Positions 24,518-34,138 of a DNA stretch of 64,000 nt are shown here, piece after piece. The first letter of the stretch is position 1. The number at the start of each line of letters is the position of its first letter. Source of the DNA: Arachis hypogaea (lineage: Eukaryota > Streptophyta > Magnoliopsida > Fabales > Fabaceae); NCBI RefSeq assembly GCF_003086295.3, contig NC_092055.1, forward strand, positions 126,395,484 through 126,459,483, given 5' to 3'. Below the pieces are notes generated by a model that was given only the letters and a program-made list of their open reading frames with translations, had not been told where the DNA came from and did no database searches. Position numbers and translations under genes: made by a program.

Positions 24518-26343
24518 TGATGAGTTTGGAAAACTCTAAACTAAATTGATGATGATCAAACATTATTAACAGCAAAATTATTAAGCTAATCTTGGTTAAT
24601 GTGTTAATTAAAATAATTTTGTTGTGCAGGATTAATATTGGGCCGAAAACAAATTTATTGTGCTAGCCCAAAATTTCACTCAGCCTTGGTTTTAATAACA
24701 AAAAATGAATGTGGCTGATTTAATGTTACTTGGGCCAAATAATTTTGATTGCTCCAAGCCCAAGTGTGTTACATGCTTTCCATTTGTTTTATGCATGCTA
24801 CAAGTTTTATCAGGAAAGCAAATGTTATTAATGGGCCAAGATCAAATATTGTTGCAATCAAGCCCATATGCTATAAGAGTTCCTCATGCATGATCCGAAA
24901 CCAAAGAAGGAAGAAAGCAAAATTGCTTTCAACGGATCCAAAGATTCAAACATTAGATGGATTCCAAAATTCATTTAATTGCAATGTGTTGCATGGGAAC
25001 TATGAGAGAGAACATGAGTGACTTTGATTTGATGGACATTATTGAAGCTACACGTTACTCAGTAAAGGGAAGTAAACATTTACTTTGCTTTATCAAACCA
25101 CTTTAGTTAATGTCCATATTCTCTTTCTTCTCTCTCACAACTCTTTCTCTCTTCGGTCATTACTCAGAAAATATTGGCAGCCATGGAAGCAAAAGTAAGC
25201 TACCGAGATGAAGAGAAAGCAAGCCTAAAGACCATCACAATGATGGCAAGAAAACATACTAAAATAAAAATGAGCTGTGGCTAAGATATTCACCAAATGT
25301 GGTTAGATTTGGTGAGGTTGTCTTGAGTCTTTCATGCTCAAAATGGAAGAAGAAGATTCGGCCAGCTGGAGGAGATTCTTGAAGCATGGCTTGTCTTCGA
25401 TTCTGCTCAACCACCACAGGAAGTAGCTAGAGTGGCGAAGTGATGGTTGAAGGCAGAGATTGAAGCAGATGAAGTCATCATCATGAAGCATCAAGGGCCA
25501 GAATTCCATCTTGGAGAGCAAGCCAAGGATGGAGAGCTCGGATTGATGAAGGGTGATGATCAAGAAAGGACTAGAGGTAATTGCATGTTGGTTAATGCAT
25601 GGTTATCTCTTCTCTCTCTTTGTGGCCGAACCGGTTTTGTTGAAGGAGAAAGAAGTTTGTTCGGTTTTGGCTTCAATAAGTGGAGGCTCCCCTCTTCTAT
25701 AATAAGGGTGGACAGCCGCTGTTTGAAGCAAGGAGAAAATTTGAGAGTGCAAGGCACAGAGTTCTCAGAGCTACCTGAGCTAACAGTTTTCTCTTCTCCT
25801 TCAATGTATTCAGTTTTGTATTTTTCTGTTTAATTTTGTCATGTCTTGAGTCTCATGGTAAAAGGCAAACAGTGAGGTTTGTAATGAAAAAGCCATAGAG
25901 CGGAAAAAGGCAGAGAGTGCAAAATTAAAAGAAAAAGCCATAGATGTCTTAGAGTTCCTTTGTTCATCTATGTTGTGTTTCATGATTCTGTGGGAATCCC
26001 CTTGTAAGTTGGGTTAGCACTTTACAAGTTGTAATCTGTTTGATTATAGTGAAATTCCATCATTGTCGTGATGGAGACTGGATGTAGGCTGCACTGCACT
26101 TAGCAGCCGAACCAGGATATATCTTGGTGTAATTTTCTTCCTCTCCTACTCCATTTCTGTTTTCTACTGCACAGGAGCAAAAACCAAAAAATGTCTCGTG
26201 CTAAGTAACGAGACAAAATGAAAATGTCTCGTGGCTAGGGACGAGCTAAAAACATAAAAGTCTCCTCTAAATCCAGCAAGTGTTAGGAAGCAAAAAAGGG
26301 GCTAAGATTCAACCCCCCCTTCTCTTAGCCACTGAAACCATCA
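24518..26343 (+). repeat. copia LTR, left (1826 bp)
   Basis: Begins TGATGAGTTTGG directly after the purine tract AAGGGGGAGAT and ends GAAACCATCA, so the termini TGATG and CATCA form a perfect 5-bp inverted repeat. It matches 34139-35963 with one indel seen. Open frames inside it (for example 25447-25833) are not supported as genes. Confidence 0.92.
25698..25704 (+). promoter_or_regulatory. candidate LTR TATA box
   Basis: TATAATA within CCTCTTCTATAATAAGGG, about 640 bp before the LTR end. It is duplicated at 35319-35325 in the right LTR. It would place the U3/R border near 25730. Inferred from sequence context only. Confidence 0.4.
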
Positions 26344-26345
26344 AT

Positions 26346-26355
26346 TGGTATCAGA
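26346..26355 (+). other. primer-binding site
   Basis: TGGTATCAGA, complementary to the 3' end of plant initiator-Met tRNA, starts two bases after the LTR end. Typical of plant copia elements. Confidence 0.85.
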
Positions 26356-26403
26356 TCTTGGTCTCAAAGAGATCAAGCTTTGCAGCTTGGAGTAAAGATC
26401 CTC

Positions 26404-28116
26404 ATGGCAGAAAACAGTGGCGCAAATGTGGTGTCTTATAATCTAACTGAAGGACAATCAAGCAACAGACCCCCTCTTTTCAATGGAAAAAATTATACCT
26501 ATTGGAAGGAGAGGATGAAAATATTCATACAAGCAGTGGACTACAGACTTTGGAAGATTATACTCGAAGGGCCTAAATATCCAACTACCACAAGTGCAGA
26601 AGGAGTTGTTTCTCTCAAACCAGAAGCAAGATGGACCGAGGAAGATAGGAAGAAGGTGGAGTTAAATGCCAAGGCAATAAATCTACTCAACTGTGCTATC
26701 AGCTTTGAGGAGTACCGACGGGTATCAAGATGCACAACGGCAAAGGAAATCTGGGACAAATTGCAAATCACCCATGAAGGAACCACCATTGTCAAGAAGA
26801 CTCGGGCAGATATGCTAAACAGAGAATATGAAACGTTTGCAATGAAGGAAGGAGAGTCCATTGATGAACTCTTTGAACGTTTCAATGCTATCATTGTTGG
26901 CTTAGATGCTCTGGGAATTACACATTCTGATTCTGTGCTAGTGAGAAGAGTGTTGAGATGTCTCACAAAAGAGTGGGAGACTAAAGCTTTAATTATTTCT
27001 GAGAGTAGTAGCCTAGACTCCATAACACTTGATGATTTGAGAGGAAATCTTCTTGCTTTTGAAAATACCTATTTGAAAAAAGATACAAAAAAGAAAGGAA
27101 TTGCATTTTCTTCTGTGACTAACCCCCTGGATGATGAATCCAGTGATAACTCTTCTGAAAATGAGTTTGTTTTATTTGCAAAAAAATTCAGGAAAATGGC
27201 TAAGCTCAGAGGCAAAGGCAGCAGCACAAGGAAAGTGAAGAAAGACCTCAGCAAGGAAACTTGCTACAATTGCAAGGAAATGGGGCATTTCAAATCTGAT
27301 TGTCCCAAGCTGAAGAAGGAGGAAAAGCCAAAAAGAGGAAAGAAGAAAGGACTGATGGCCACATGGGAAGACTTGGAGAATGATTCTGATGATGATGATG
27401 AAGAAACCGAGATCAAGTCACAAACATGTCTCATGGCAGACCACATAGATCAGGTAGTCTTTCATAACCCTAACACTGAAGATCTCCATCTTATGATAGA
27501 CCACCTTTCTGAAAAAATAAGATGTTTTCTGCTGGAAAATCAAGAACTTGAACAGCAAATTACCATTCTTAAGGCCGAAAACAGTTTTCTAAAAGAAAAG
27601 GTGAGAGAGGCCGAAACTGCTTGTGATCTTGTTGAAGAAAATAAGCAGTTAAGAGCCCAAGTTAGGAGCTGTGAAAGTAACCATTGTGTTCTTGCATATG
27701 TGGACTGTTTTAAACAAAATGAAGAGTTGCTTAAAAAGGTTAAAAGACTTGAGGAAGACTTGGCCAAATTTACACAAAGTTCTGAAAGTTTAAATCACAT
27801 CTTGGCTAGTCAAAAACCTCTTTATGATAAGGCTGGGTTGGGGTTTCATAAATCTGAAAATTCACATTTTGAAAATATTGCTTCATCTTCTAATGACACA
27901 AGATTTCAAGATCCCACCTACTTTAACAAAAAGGCAACTCCAAGGTTTTGTAGACTATGCAATCGGAATGGACACTTTCCCATTCAATGCTTTTTCGGTG
28001 AAAGAATGGTTGGTGACAAAGTTTATAAAATTGTTTTTGATTACAATGGCTTAGGACATAGAAGATGGTTTAACGTAAAAGGATCCAAAAAGATTTGGAT
28101 ACCTAAGGTTACTTAA
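26404..28116 (+). CDS. copia Gag, 570 aa
   Basis: I chose ATG 26404 (MAENSGANVV), the first ATG of this frame, 60 bp after the LTR. Residues 22-210 form a capsid-like domain beginning with PPLFNGKNYTYWKERM, a hallmark of copia Gag. A CCHC zinc knuckle (CYNCKEMGHFKSDC) lies near residue 287, followed by an acidic DDDDEE stretch and a coiled coil (about 375-460). A second CX2CX4HX4C knuckle (CRLCNRNGHFPIQC) is near residue 520. It forms the particle that packages retrotransposon RNA. The frame is uninterrupted. It ends at TAA 28114-28116, 14 bp before the pol frame opens, and pol is in a different frame. Confidence 0.9.
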   Translation: MAENSGANVVSYNLTEGQSSNRPPLFNGKNYTYWKERMKIFIQAVDYRLWKIILEGPKYPTTTSAEGVVSLKPEARWTEEDRKKVELNAKAINLLNCAISFEEYRRVSRCTTAKEIWDKLQITHEGTTIVKKTRADMLNREYETFAMKEGESIDELFERFNAIIVGLDALGITHSDSVLVRRVLRCLTKEWETKALIISESSSLDSITLDDLRGNLLAFENTYLKKDTKKKGIAFSSVTNPLDDESSDNSSENEFVLFAKKFRKMAKLRGKGSSTRKVKKDLSKETCYNCKEMGHFKSDCPKLKKEEKPKRGKKKGLMATWEDLENDSDDDDEETEIKSQTCLMADHIDQVVFHNPNTEDLHLMIDHLSEKIRCFLLENQELEQQITILKAENSFLKEKVREAETACDLVEENKQLRAQVRSCESNHCVLAYVDCFKQNEELLKKVKRLEEDLAKFTQSSESLNHILASQKPLYDKAGLGFHKSENSHFENIASSSNDTRFQDPTYFNKKATPRFCRLCNRNGHFPIQCFFGERMVGDKVYKIVFDYNGLGHRRWFNVKGSKKIWIPKVT

Positions 28117-28130
28117 GCATTGTTTTGTAG

Positions 28131-31100
28131 GTGTGCCTAGCATCCAAAAGGAAGGAAAATGTGTGGTATATGGACAGCGGATGCTCTAGGCATATGACCG
28201 GAAAGGCAACCTTCTTCATAAAGCTTGATGACTATGATGGAGGACTTGTCACTTTCGGTGATGATGCAAAAGGAAAAATTGTGGCTGTTGGGAAAGTTGG
28301 TAAAAACTTTTCTTCTTGTATAAATGATGTTCTTCTTGTACATGGCTTGAAACATAATTTGCTTAGTGTTAGTCAACTTTGTGATTTGGGTTTTGAAGTT
28401 ATTTTTAAGAAATCTGTTTGTTTAGTTGTGTGTGAAAAAACTGGGAATGTTCTTCTTGAAGCTAAAAGATGCAACAATGTGTATGGATTAACTCTTGAGG
28501 ATTTAAAGGAACAAAATGTAACATGCTTCACATCTTTTGAATCTGAAAAATGGCTTTGGCATAGAAAGTTGGGACATGCTAGCATGTATCAAATTTCTAA
28601 GCTAGTCAAAAGAAATTTGGTTAGAGGAATCCCAAACATCAAGTTTGATAAGGATCTTACTTGTGACGCTTGTCAATTAGGCAAACAAGTAAAATCTTCT
28701 TTTAAATCAAAAGATGGAATCTCAACCAAAAGGCCATTGGAAATGTTACATATTGATCTTTTTGGTCCTACCAGAACTCAAAGTTTAGGAGGTAAACATT
28801 ATGGTCTTGTGGTGGTAGATGATTACTCTAGATTTGGTTGGGTACTTTTCCTTGCTCATAAGAATGATGCCTTTCATGCTTTTTCCACCCTTCGTAAGAA
28901 AATTCAAAATGAAAAGGATTTGAAAATTGCCCATTTAAGAAGTGATCATGGAAGAGAATTTGAAAATCAAGATTTTGAAAAATTCTGTGATGACTTAGGG
29001 ATTTCTCATAATTTTTCATGTCCTAGAACCCCCCAACAAAATGGGGTGGTTGAAAGAAGGAATAGAAGCCTTCAAGAAATGACTAGGGCTATGTTATGTG
29101 AAAGTGAAATTCCTAAATTCTTATGGGCTGAAGCTGTGAACACAGCATGTTATATTTTGAATAGAACAATCATTAGAAAAGGGTTAAAGAAAACACCTTA
29201 TGAGCTATGGAAAGGAACCCCTCCAAATCTTAAGTATTTTCATGTTTTTGGATGCAAATGTTTTGTGCTTAATAATAAAGAAAATCTTGGAAAGTTTGAT
29301 CCAAAATCCTATGAAGGAATGTTTGTTGGATACTCCACCACAAGCAAGGCCTATAGAGTTTATCTCAAGGAGCATAGGACAATAGAGGAATCCATACATG
29401 TTACTTTTTGTGATTCTAACTTAATTCCCAGTATTGTGGAGGATATTGATTCAGATTGTGAAGAGGCTGGAACAAGTAAAGAAAACCCCAAATCTGTTCA
29501 AAGTGAAGAATCTGTCAGTCCGGTTTTGTCTCGTCAGATTGGAGGAGACATTTCCATTTTGTCTCCTGAACAGGCACGAGCAACTGAAACAGTGAGACCA
29601 CCAGAAGATCATCAAAGTACTACACCCATCCGAAAGCCTAGAGAATGGAAATCTATGAGGGGTTATCCTCATGATTTCATCATTGGTGATCCCTCTCATG
29701 GTGTAACAACAAGATCATCCACCAAAAGGCAAGCCGAACCTAGCAATCTTGCTCTCTTGTCACAAATAGAGCCCAACAATGTCAAAGAAGCTCTTGAGGA
29801 TCCATCTTGGGTTAAAGCAATGCAAGAAGAGCTTGCTCAATTTGACAAGAATGAGGTTTGGACACTAGTACCTCATCCGGATGGTAAGAAAGTTACCGGT
29901 ACTAAGTGGGTATTTAAAAATAAACTTGGTGAGGATGGACAAGTTGTTCGGAACAAGGCTAGATTAGTGGCCCAAGGTTACGATCAAGAAGAGGGTATAG
30001 ATTTTGATGAGTCTTTTGCTCCGGTAGCTAGAATGGAAGCAATTAGATTGCTTCTTGCCTATGCCGCCCATAAAGGTTTCAAAATGTTTCAAATGGATGT
30101 TAAGTGTGCTTTCTTTAATGGCTTTATTGATAGAGAAGTGTATGTGGCTCAACCCCCCGGTTTTGAACAAAAAGAGTTTCCAAATCATGTTTTCAAATTA
30201 ACTAAGGCTCTTTATGGTCTTAGACAAGCTCCAAGAGCTTGGTATGAAAGGCTTAGTGCCTTCTTGTTGGAAAATCAATTTCAAAGGGGTACCACCGACA
30301 CTACTTTATTTATCAAAGCATCTAATGATGACATACTTCTTGTTCAAGTTTATGTTGATGACATTGTATTTGGATCGGCCAACATTTCCTTGTGTGAAGA
30401 GTTTGGAAAACTCATGACTAGTGAGTTTGAAATGAGTTTAATGGGAGAGCTTACTTTCTTTCTTGGCCTCCAAATTAAACAAACTCCTAGTGGTACTTTT
30501 ATTTACCAAGGAAAGTATGCAAAAGAACTTATCAAAAAGTTTGGCCTAGAAAATTCCAAAGCAATGGGTACACCAATGCATCCGAACACAAAACTTGAAA
30601 AGGATGATGATGGTCAAGATGTGGATGAAACAAGGTATAGAGGAATGATAGGTTCACTCATGTACCTTACCTCCTCTAGACCGGATATTGTTCAAAGTGT
30701 GGGTGTATGTTCAAGATTTCAATCTCACCCAAAAGAATCCCATCTTACGGCTGTTAAACGCATCATTAGATACATTAAGGGAACTTGTGATTATGGCTTG
30801 TGGTATCCTAAATCTGATGAATTTTGTGCAGTAGGGTTTTGTGATGCAGATTATGCGGGAGATAGAGTGGATAGAAGAAGCACGTCCGGCATGTGTTGCT
30901 TCCTTGGAAGCTCACTCAATATGTGGTCAAGCAAGAAACAAGCCACAGTGGCTTTATCCACAGCTGAAGCGGAATACATTTCCGCATCTGCATGTTGCAC
31001 TCAACTAATTTGGTTAAAAACACAATTAGAAGATTACAAATTAAAAATCAATAGTATACCCTTATTTTGTGACAATATGAGTGCTATAAACATCTCAAAA

Positions 31101-31310
31101 AATCCTGTTCTGCACTCTAGAACAAAGCACATTGAAATTAAATATCATTTCATTAGAGAACATGTGCAAAAGGGAACTATTGATATTCAATTTGTAAAAT
31201 CTGAAGACCAAATTGCTGATATTTTTACAAAACTACTCTGTGAAGACAGATTCTGTACCTTGAGAAAAAGTTTGGGAATGTTTGATTTAAGTTTCATTGA
31301 AAATTTGTGA
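28131..31310 (+). CDS. copia Pol: protease, integrase, reverse transcriptase, RNase H
   Basis: Open from 28131 with no ATG at the start; the first codon follows a TAG. Domains in order: aspartic protease [13 protein letters not shown] (about residue 13); GAG-pre-integrase WHRKLGHAS; integrase core with [18 protein letters not shown] and [12 protein letters not shown]; reverse transcriptase from [12 protein letters not shown] through [10 protein letters not shown] to the catalytic YVDDIVFGS; RNase H with [20 protein letters not shown] and [11 protein letters not shown]. No internal stop, and all the catalytic motifs I checked are present. Together with near-identical LTRs this suggests recent activity. 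Because the frame differs from gag, expression as Gag-Pol would need splicing or recoding, or a small indel has broken the fusion. Confidence 0.9.
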   Translation: MCLASKRKENVWYMDSGCSRHMTGKATFFIKLDDYDGGLVTFGDDAKGKIVAVGKVGKNFSSCINDVLLVHGLKHNLLSVSQLCDLGFEVIFKKSVCLVVCEKTGNVLLEAKRCNNVYGLTLEDLKEQNVTCFTSFESEKWLWHRKLGHASMYQISKLVKRNLVRGIPNIKFDKDLTCDACQLGKQVKSSFKSKDGISTKRPLEMLHIDLFGPTRTQSLGGKHYGLVVVDDYSRFGWVLFLAHKNDAFHAFSTLRKKIQNEKDLKIAHLRSDHGREFENQDFEKFCDDLGISHNFSCPRTPQQNGVVERRNRSLQEMTRAMLCESEIPKFLWAEAVNTACYILNRTIIRKGLKKTPYELWKGTPPNLKYFHVFGCKCFVLNNKENLGKFDPKSYEGMFVGYSTTSKAYRVYLKEHRTIEESIHVTFCDSNLIPSIVEDIDSDCEEAGTSKENPKSVQSEESVSPVLSRQIGGDISILSPEQARATETVRPPEDHQSTTPIRKPREWKSMRGYPHDFIIGDPSHGVTTRSSTKRQAEPSNLALLSQIEPNNVKEALEDPSWVKAMQEELAQFDKNEVWTLVPHPDGKKVTGTKWVFKNKLGEDGQVVRNKARLVAQGYDQEEGIDFDESFAPVARMEAIRLLLAYAAHKGFKMFQMDVKCAFFNGFIDREVYVAQPPGFEQKEFPNHVFKLTKALYGLRQAPRAWYERLSAFLLENQFQRGTTDTTLFIKASNDDILLVQVYVDDIVFGSANISLCEEFGKLMTSEFEMSLMGELTFFLGLQIKQTPSGTFIYQGKYAKELIKKFGLENSKAMGTPMHPNTKLEKDDDGQDVDETRYRGMIGSLMYLTSSRPDIVQSVGVCSRFQSHPKESHLTAVKRIIRYIKGTCDYGLWYPKSDEFCAVGFCDADYAGDRVDRRSTSGMCCFLGSSLNMWSSKKQATVALSTAEAEYISASACCTQLIWLKTQLEDYKLKINSIPLFCDNMSAINISKNPVLHSRTKHIEIKYHFIREHVQKGTIDIQFVKSEDQIADIFTKLLCEDRFCTLRKSLGMFDLSFIENL

Positions 31311-31534
31311 ACTTTTTAACTCTGTTCAATTTTGTCTCGTAGGTTTGGACGAGATAAAAACGCAAGCTTGATGAAGGAGCTCTGTTCAGGGGGAGGCAAC
31401 ACAGATTTAAATTCTCCTGGGCCCCACCTAATAAATTCTGACCCCACCATGGCAGTTTAGTTAGTTATTCCTTCCTTGAAAAATAAAATCACAAAATCTT
31501 TTAGATTGTCTTTTCAAATCTAGTTGGAAGATAC
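31311..31534 (+). other. non-coding spacer between pol and ORF3
   Basis: The pol stop is TGA followed by ACT, not the leaky UAG-CAR-YYA context described for SIRE1, and ORF3 lies in another frame. A GGGGGAGGC purine tract lies at 31389-31397. Confidence 0.5.
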
Positions 31535-33190
31535 ATGTTGTCAAATCATATCTTTTCCTTCCAACTAAATCCCTTGATTCAAGGAAAAACTCCCTCTTTA
31601 TCACTTTTTGAAACTCCCTTTTGGATAATAACCGTGCCATTATGGTCATTAACCTCCCATCATCTCTCTCCAATCCTCATTTATTGCACCTCTAACCTCC
31701 TTTCGTCCTCCTCTCATTCGGCCCTCACCCCTTCATATTCAACCCATCATTCATCCACCATGAAAAAGAAAACCGCTGTTAGGCGAAGTAGCCGAACCCC
31801 CATTCAAAAAAACCCACCTTTCTCATCACCTCCAACCCATACACATATCCATCTCCATTCTACCTCATCCTCTACTCAGTCACCTCCCTCCAAGAAAACC
31901 GAAACCATGCGCCGAAAGGTTATTGCTCAGAAAACCTCAGGGAGAGGCAAGACAGGGAAGAACAAGCAACCAAATGTTGAAGAAGATGAAGAAGAATCAC
32001 AGACTACTCCACCTCCATCACCACCAAAAAGATCTACCCCTCATGCAAAAAGCTCTCACAAGAAACAGAAAACCTTTGCTCTGCATGACACAAGCGAACC
32101 CCCCAATCTGGAATCTCTAGAGTTCAAAAACAAATTCCACAAAACTCATTCACATTTTGATCCTTCTCGCTTCCACTCATGTGCCTTCTATGAATTTCAC
32201 AAAGACGTTCTTCTGCAGCGCAATCTCTGCCCCTCTTACTTGGTGAACCTTCCAAATCTTGCCACCAAAGGAATGAATTTTTCGTCTCTGTTTGATGCTC
32301 TGAAATTGACTCCTCTGACTCACATTCAGAAATTGGTATACCCGGGGCTGGTCCGGGAATTTTATGCAAACATGCGTTTGATTGGTGGGTCAATCCACTC
32401 TTACGTCAAGCGTGTTTACATAACCCTCACCCCTCAAACCATTGGTGCTGCTCTTGGGTATGAAGATGAGGGACCAAAGGTTTATATGGTTGATAAATGG
32501 GATGATCAAGTAGGAGTTACTCAACAAACTGTCATGCAACACATCTGTGCCAACCTGTCCGGGCTTGATGGATTAATCCCAACTCACAAATCCCTCGGCC
32601 CAGAGAACTCTCTGTTACACCGTATCATCACTCATATCATCACTCCTCAAAGTGGTTCTCATCATAGAGTAACAGTTTCTGACTCTATCATCCTCTTTGC
32701 TCTTATTACTTCCACTCCAATTTCATTTGCTTATATTATGACACGTCATATGTGGGAAGCAGTAAGAAGCACAAAAAAGGCTAATCTTCCTTATGGCATG
32801 TTTCTTACATGTATATTTGAATATTTTAAGGTTGATTTGTCTAATGAATCTGTTGAGAACAAAGTGTCACAGATTAAAGGAGGAGGAGTTTCGAACAAGA
32901 AAAGCAAGCAGTCTGTTGCCTCCGAACCCTCTCTAAGCGATTTGGAAAGCCACCCTGAACCCTCAAAGGTCACGGCATCCATCAGGGAGGCTCTCAGTGA
33001 ATTCCGCAATATGTCCAAATTGATGCTAAAGTCAAGCAAGGCTGCCCGGAAATTGGCATATGCAAATGAGAAAGCCTGGAAGAAGTGCTATGAAAGGGTC
33101 GGTTTCATGATTCAAACCTTTGATGATGAAATGGGAACAGGAGATTCTGAAGATGATTCTGGTTCTGAGTTCAATGTTTCTGATGATTAG
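31535..33190 (+). CDS. copia ORF3 (env-position protein), right copy, up to 551 aa
   Basis: A real ATG at 31535 (MLSNHIFSF) adds 75 residues before MKKKT at 31760; either start is possible. From MKKKT on it equals the left copy except Leu for Trp at codon 32305-32307. The 75-residue extension is mildly hydrophobic and Ser-rich (LTSHHLSPILIYCTSNLL) but is not a clear signal peptide. The central putative plant transposon domain and acidic C-terminus are as in the left copy. The role is unknown: SIRE-family ORF3 proteins have been proposed as envelope-like, but structural or trafficking roles are equally possible. Confidence 0.75.
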   Translation: MLSNHIFSFQLNPLIQGKTPSLSLFETPFWIITVPLWSLTSHHLSPILIYCTSNLLSSSSHSALTPSYSTHHSSTMKKKTAVRRSSRTPIQKNPPFSSPPTHTHIHLHSTSSSTQSPPSKKTETMRRKVIAQKTSGRGKTGKNKQPNVEEDEEESQTTPPPSPPKRSTPHAKSSHKKQKTFALHDTSEPPNLESLEFKNKFHKTHSHFDPSRFHSCAFYEFHKDVLLQRNLCPSYLVNLPNLATKGMNFSSLFDALKLTPLTHIQKLVYPGLVREFYANMRLIGGSIHSYVKRVYITLTPQTIGAALGYEDEGPKVYMVDKWDDQVGVTQQTVMQHICANLSGLDGLIPTHKSLGPENSLLHRIITHIITPQSGSHHRVTVSDSIILFALITSTPISFAYIMTRHMWEAVRSTKKANLPYGMFLTCIFEYFKVDLSNESVENKVSQIKGGGVSNKKSKQSVASEPSLSDLESHPEPSKVTASIREALSEFRNMSKLMLKSSKAARKLAYANEKAWKKCYERVGFMIQTFDDEMGTGDSEDDSGSEFNVSDD

Positions 33191-34126
33191 TGACTATTCC
33201 TCTACTTTTATTTGATATTGGCAACAATAGGCTCAATCCTTCTTTTGTTTTTTGTAAAGGCATGACTTGATACTCCCTGCCGTATGATACTCTGAACAAT
33301 TACTGCTTTGTTATAAATATTATGTATTGCTCATGTCTCTTGTTGCAGGTCTTTTATGCCCCTTGATGCCAAAAGGGGGAGAAAATTTAAATTCCAAAAT
33401 TGAAATTGGAATGAAACAGGGGCTGGAAAAACAGGGGACAAGGGTTGAAATTTTCAAATTGAAAATTCATGATTATCCTTGTTCAAAGAAGGCATTTGGC
33501 TTATTATAATGTTTGATATATTGTGATGCCTGGCTGATTTTTGAGATGTTTATGATCATTGCTGTATGAACTGCATTTGGAATTTGGTTATTATGATGTT
33601 TGATACTGTTGTGATAACTGGCTGATTGGTTCATTTTTGATAAACCTGCTGAATTGAAAATTTATTTTTGGCAGTTCTTTTAAAATTGTGATATCTAAAC
33701 ATCTGCCATGTTTTGATGTGCTAATATATGTTTCAAAATATTTTCCTTATTTTAAATGACATTGCTCTGATATCTGGACTGGAAAATATTTGGAAATTTT
33801 CTGAAACAACACTGTTTTGTGTTCTGTTGATATTTGTAAGTTTGAGCAGATAATCAATTTATTGATAACAAATGAGTTTTGATTATCATCACATTCTGCT
33901 CATAAATCAAGCATTCAACATTTCAAAATAAAATATGTTGAATAACATTGTTACTTGAAGCTTGATCCAATTGTTATAGGTTAAGTGCTTCCCTTGATAA
34001 AAATAGCACATATTAAGGGGGAGCCATGTGACAATTTGAAAAGGGAAGAAATTCAATCTTCAAAGGGAGTATTCTTTACTCTATCTTTAAATTTCTTTCC
34101 ATTTCAATTTTAATAATGTTTGTCAT

Positions 34127-34138
34127 CAAGGGGGAGAT
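34127..34138 (+). other. polypurine tract before the right LTR
   Basis: CAAGGGGGAGAT immediately precedes TGATGAG. Near-identical AAGGGGGAG tracts occur upstream at about 33371-33381 and 34015-34023, and equivalently in the left copy. Confidence 0.75.

Noticed and set aside
25447..25833. 128-aa open frame inside the copia LTR, and its duplicate at 35068-35454
   Set aside because: Lies in U3 with no recognised domain; duplication is explained by the LTR itself.
22060..26343. Reading the whole 4.28-kb repeated segment as one giant LTR
   Set aside because: The purine tract followed by TGATGAG at 24518 and the CATCA end define a 1.83-kb LTR; ORF3 belongs to the internal region.
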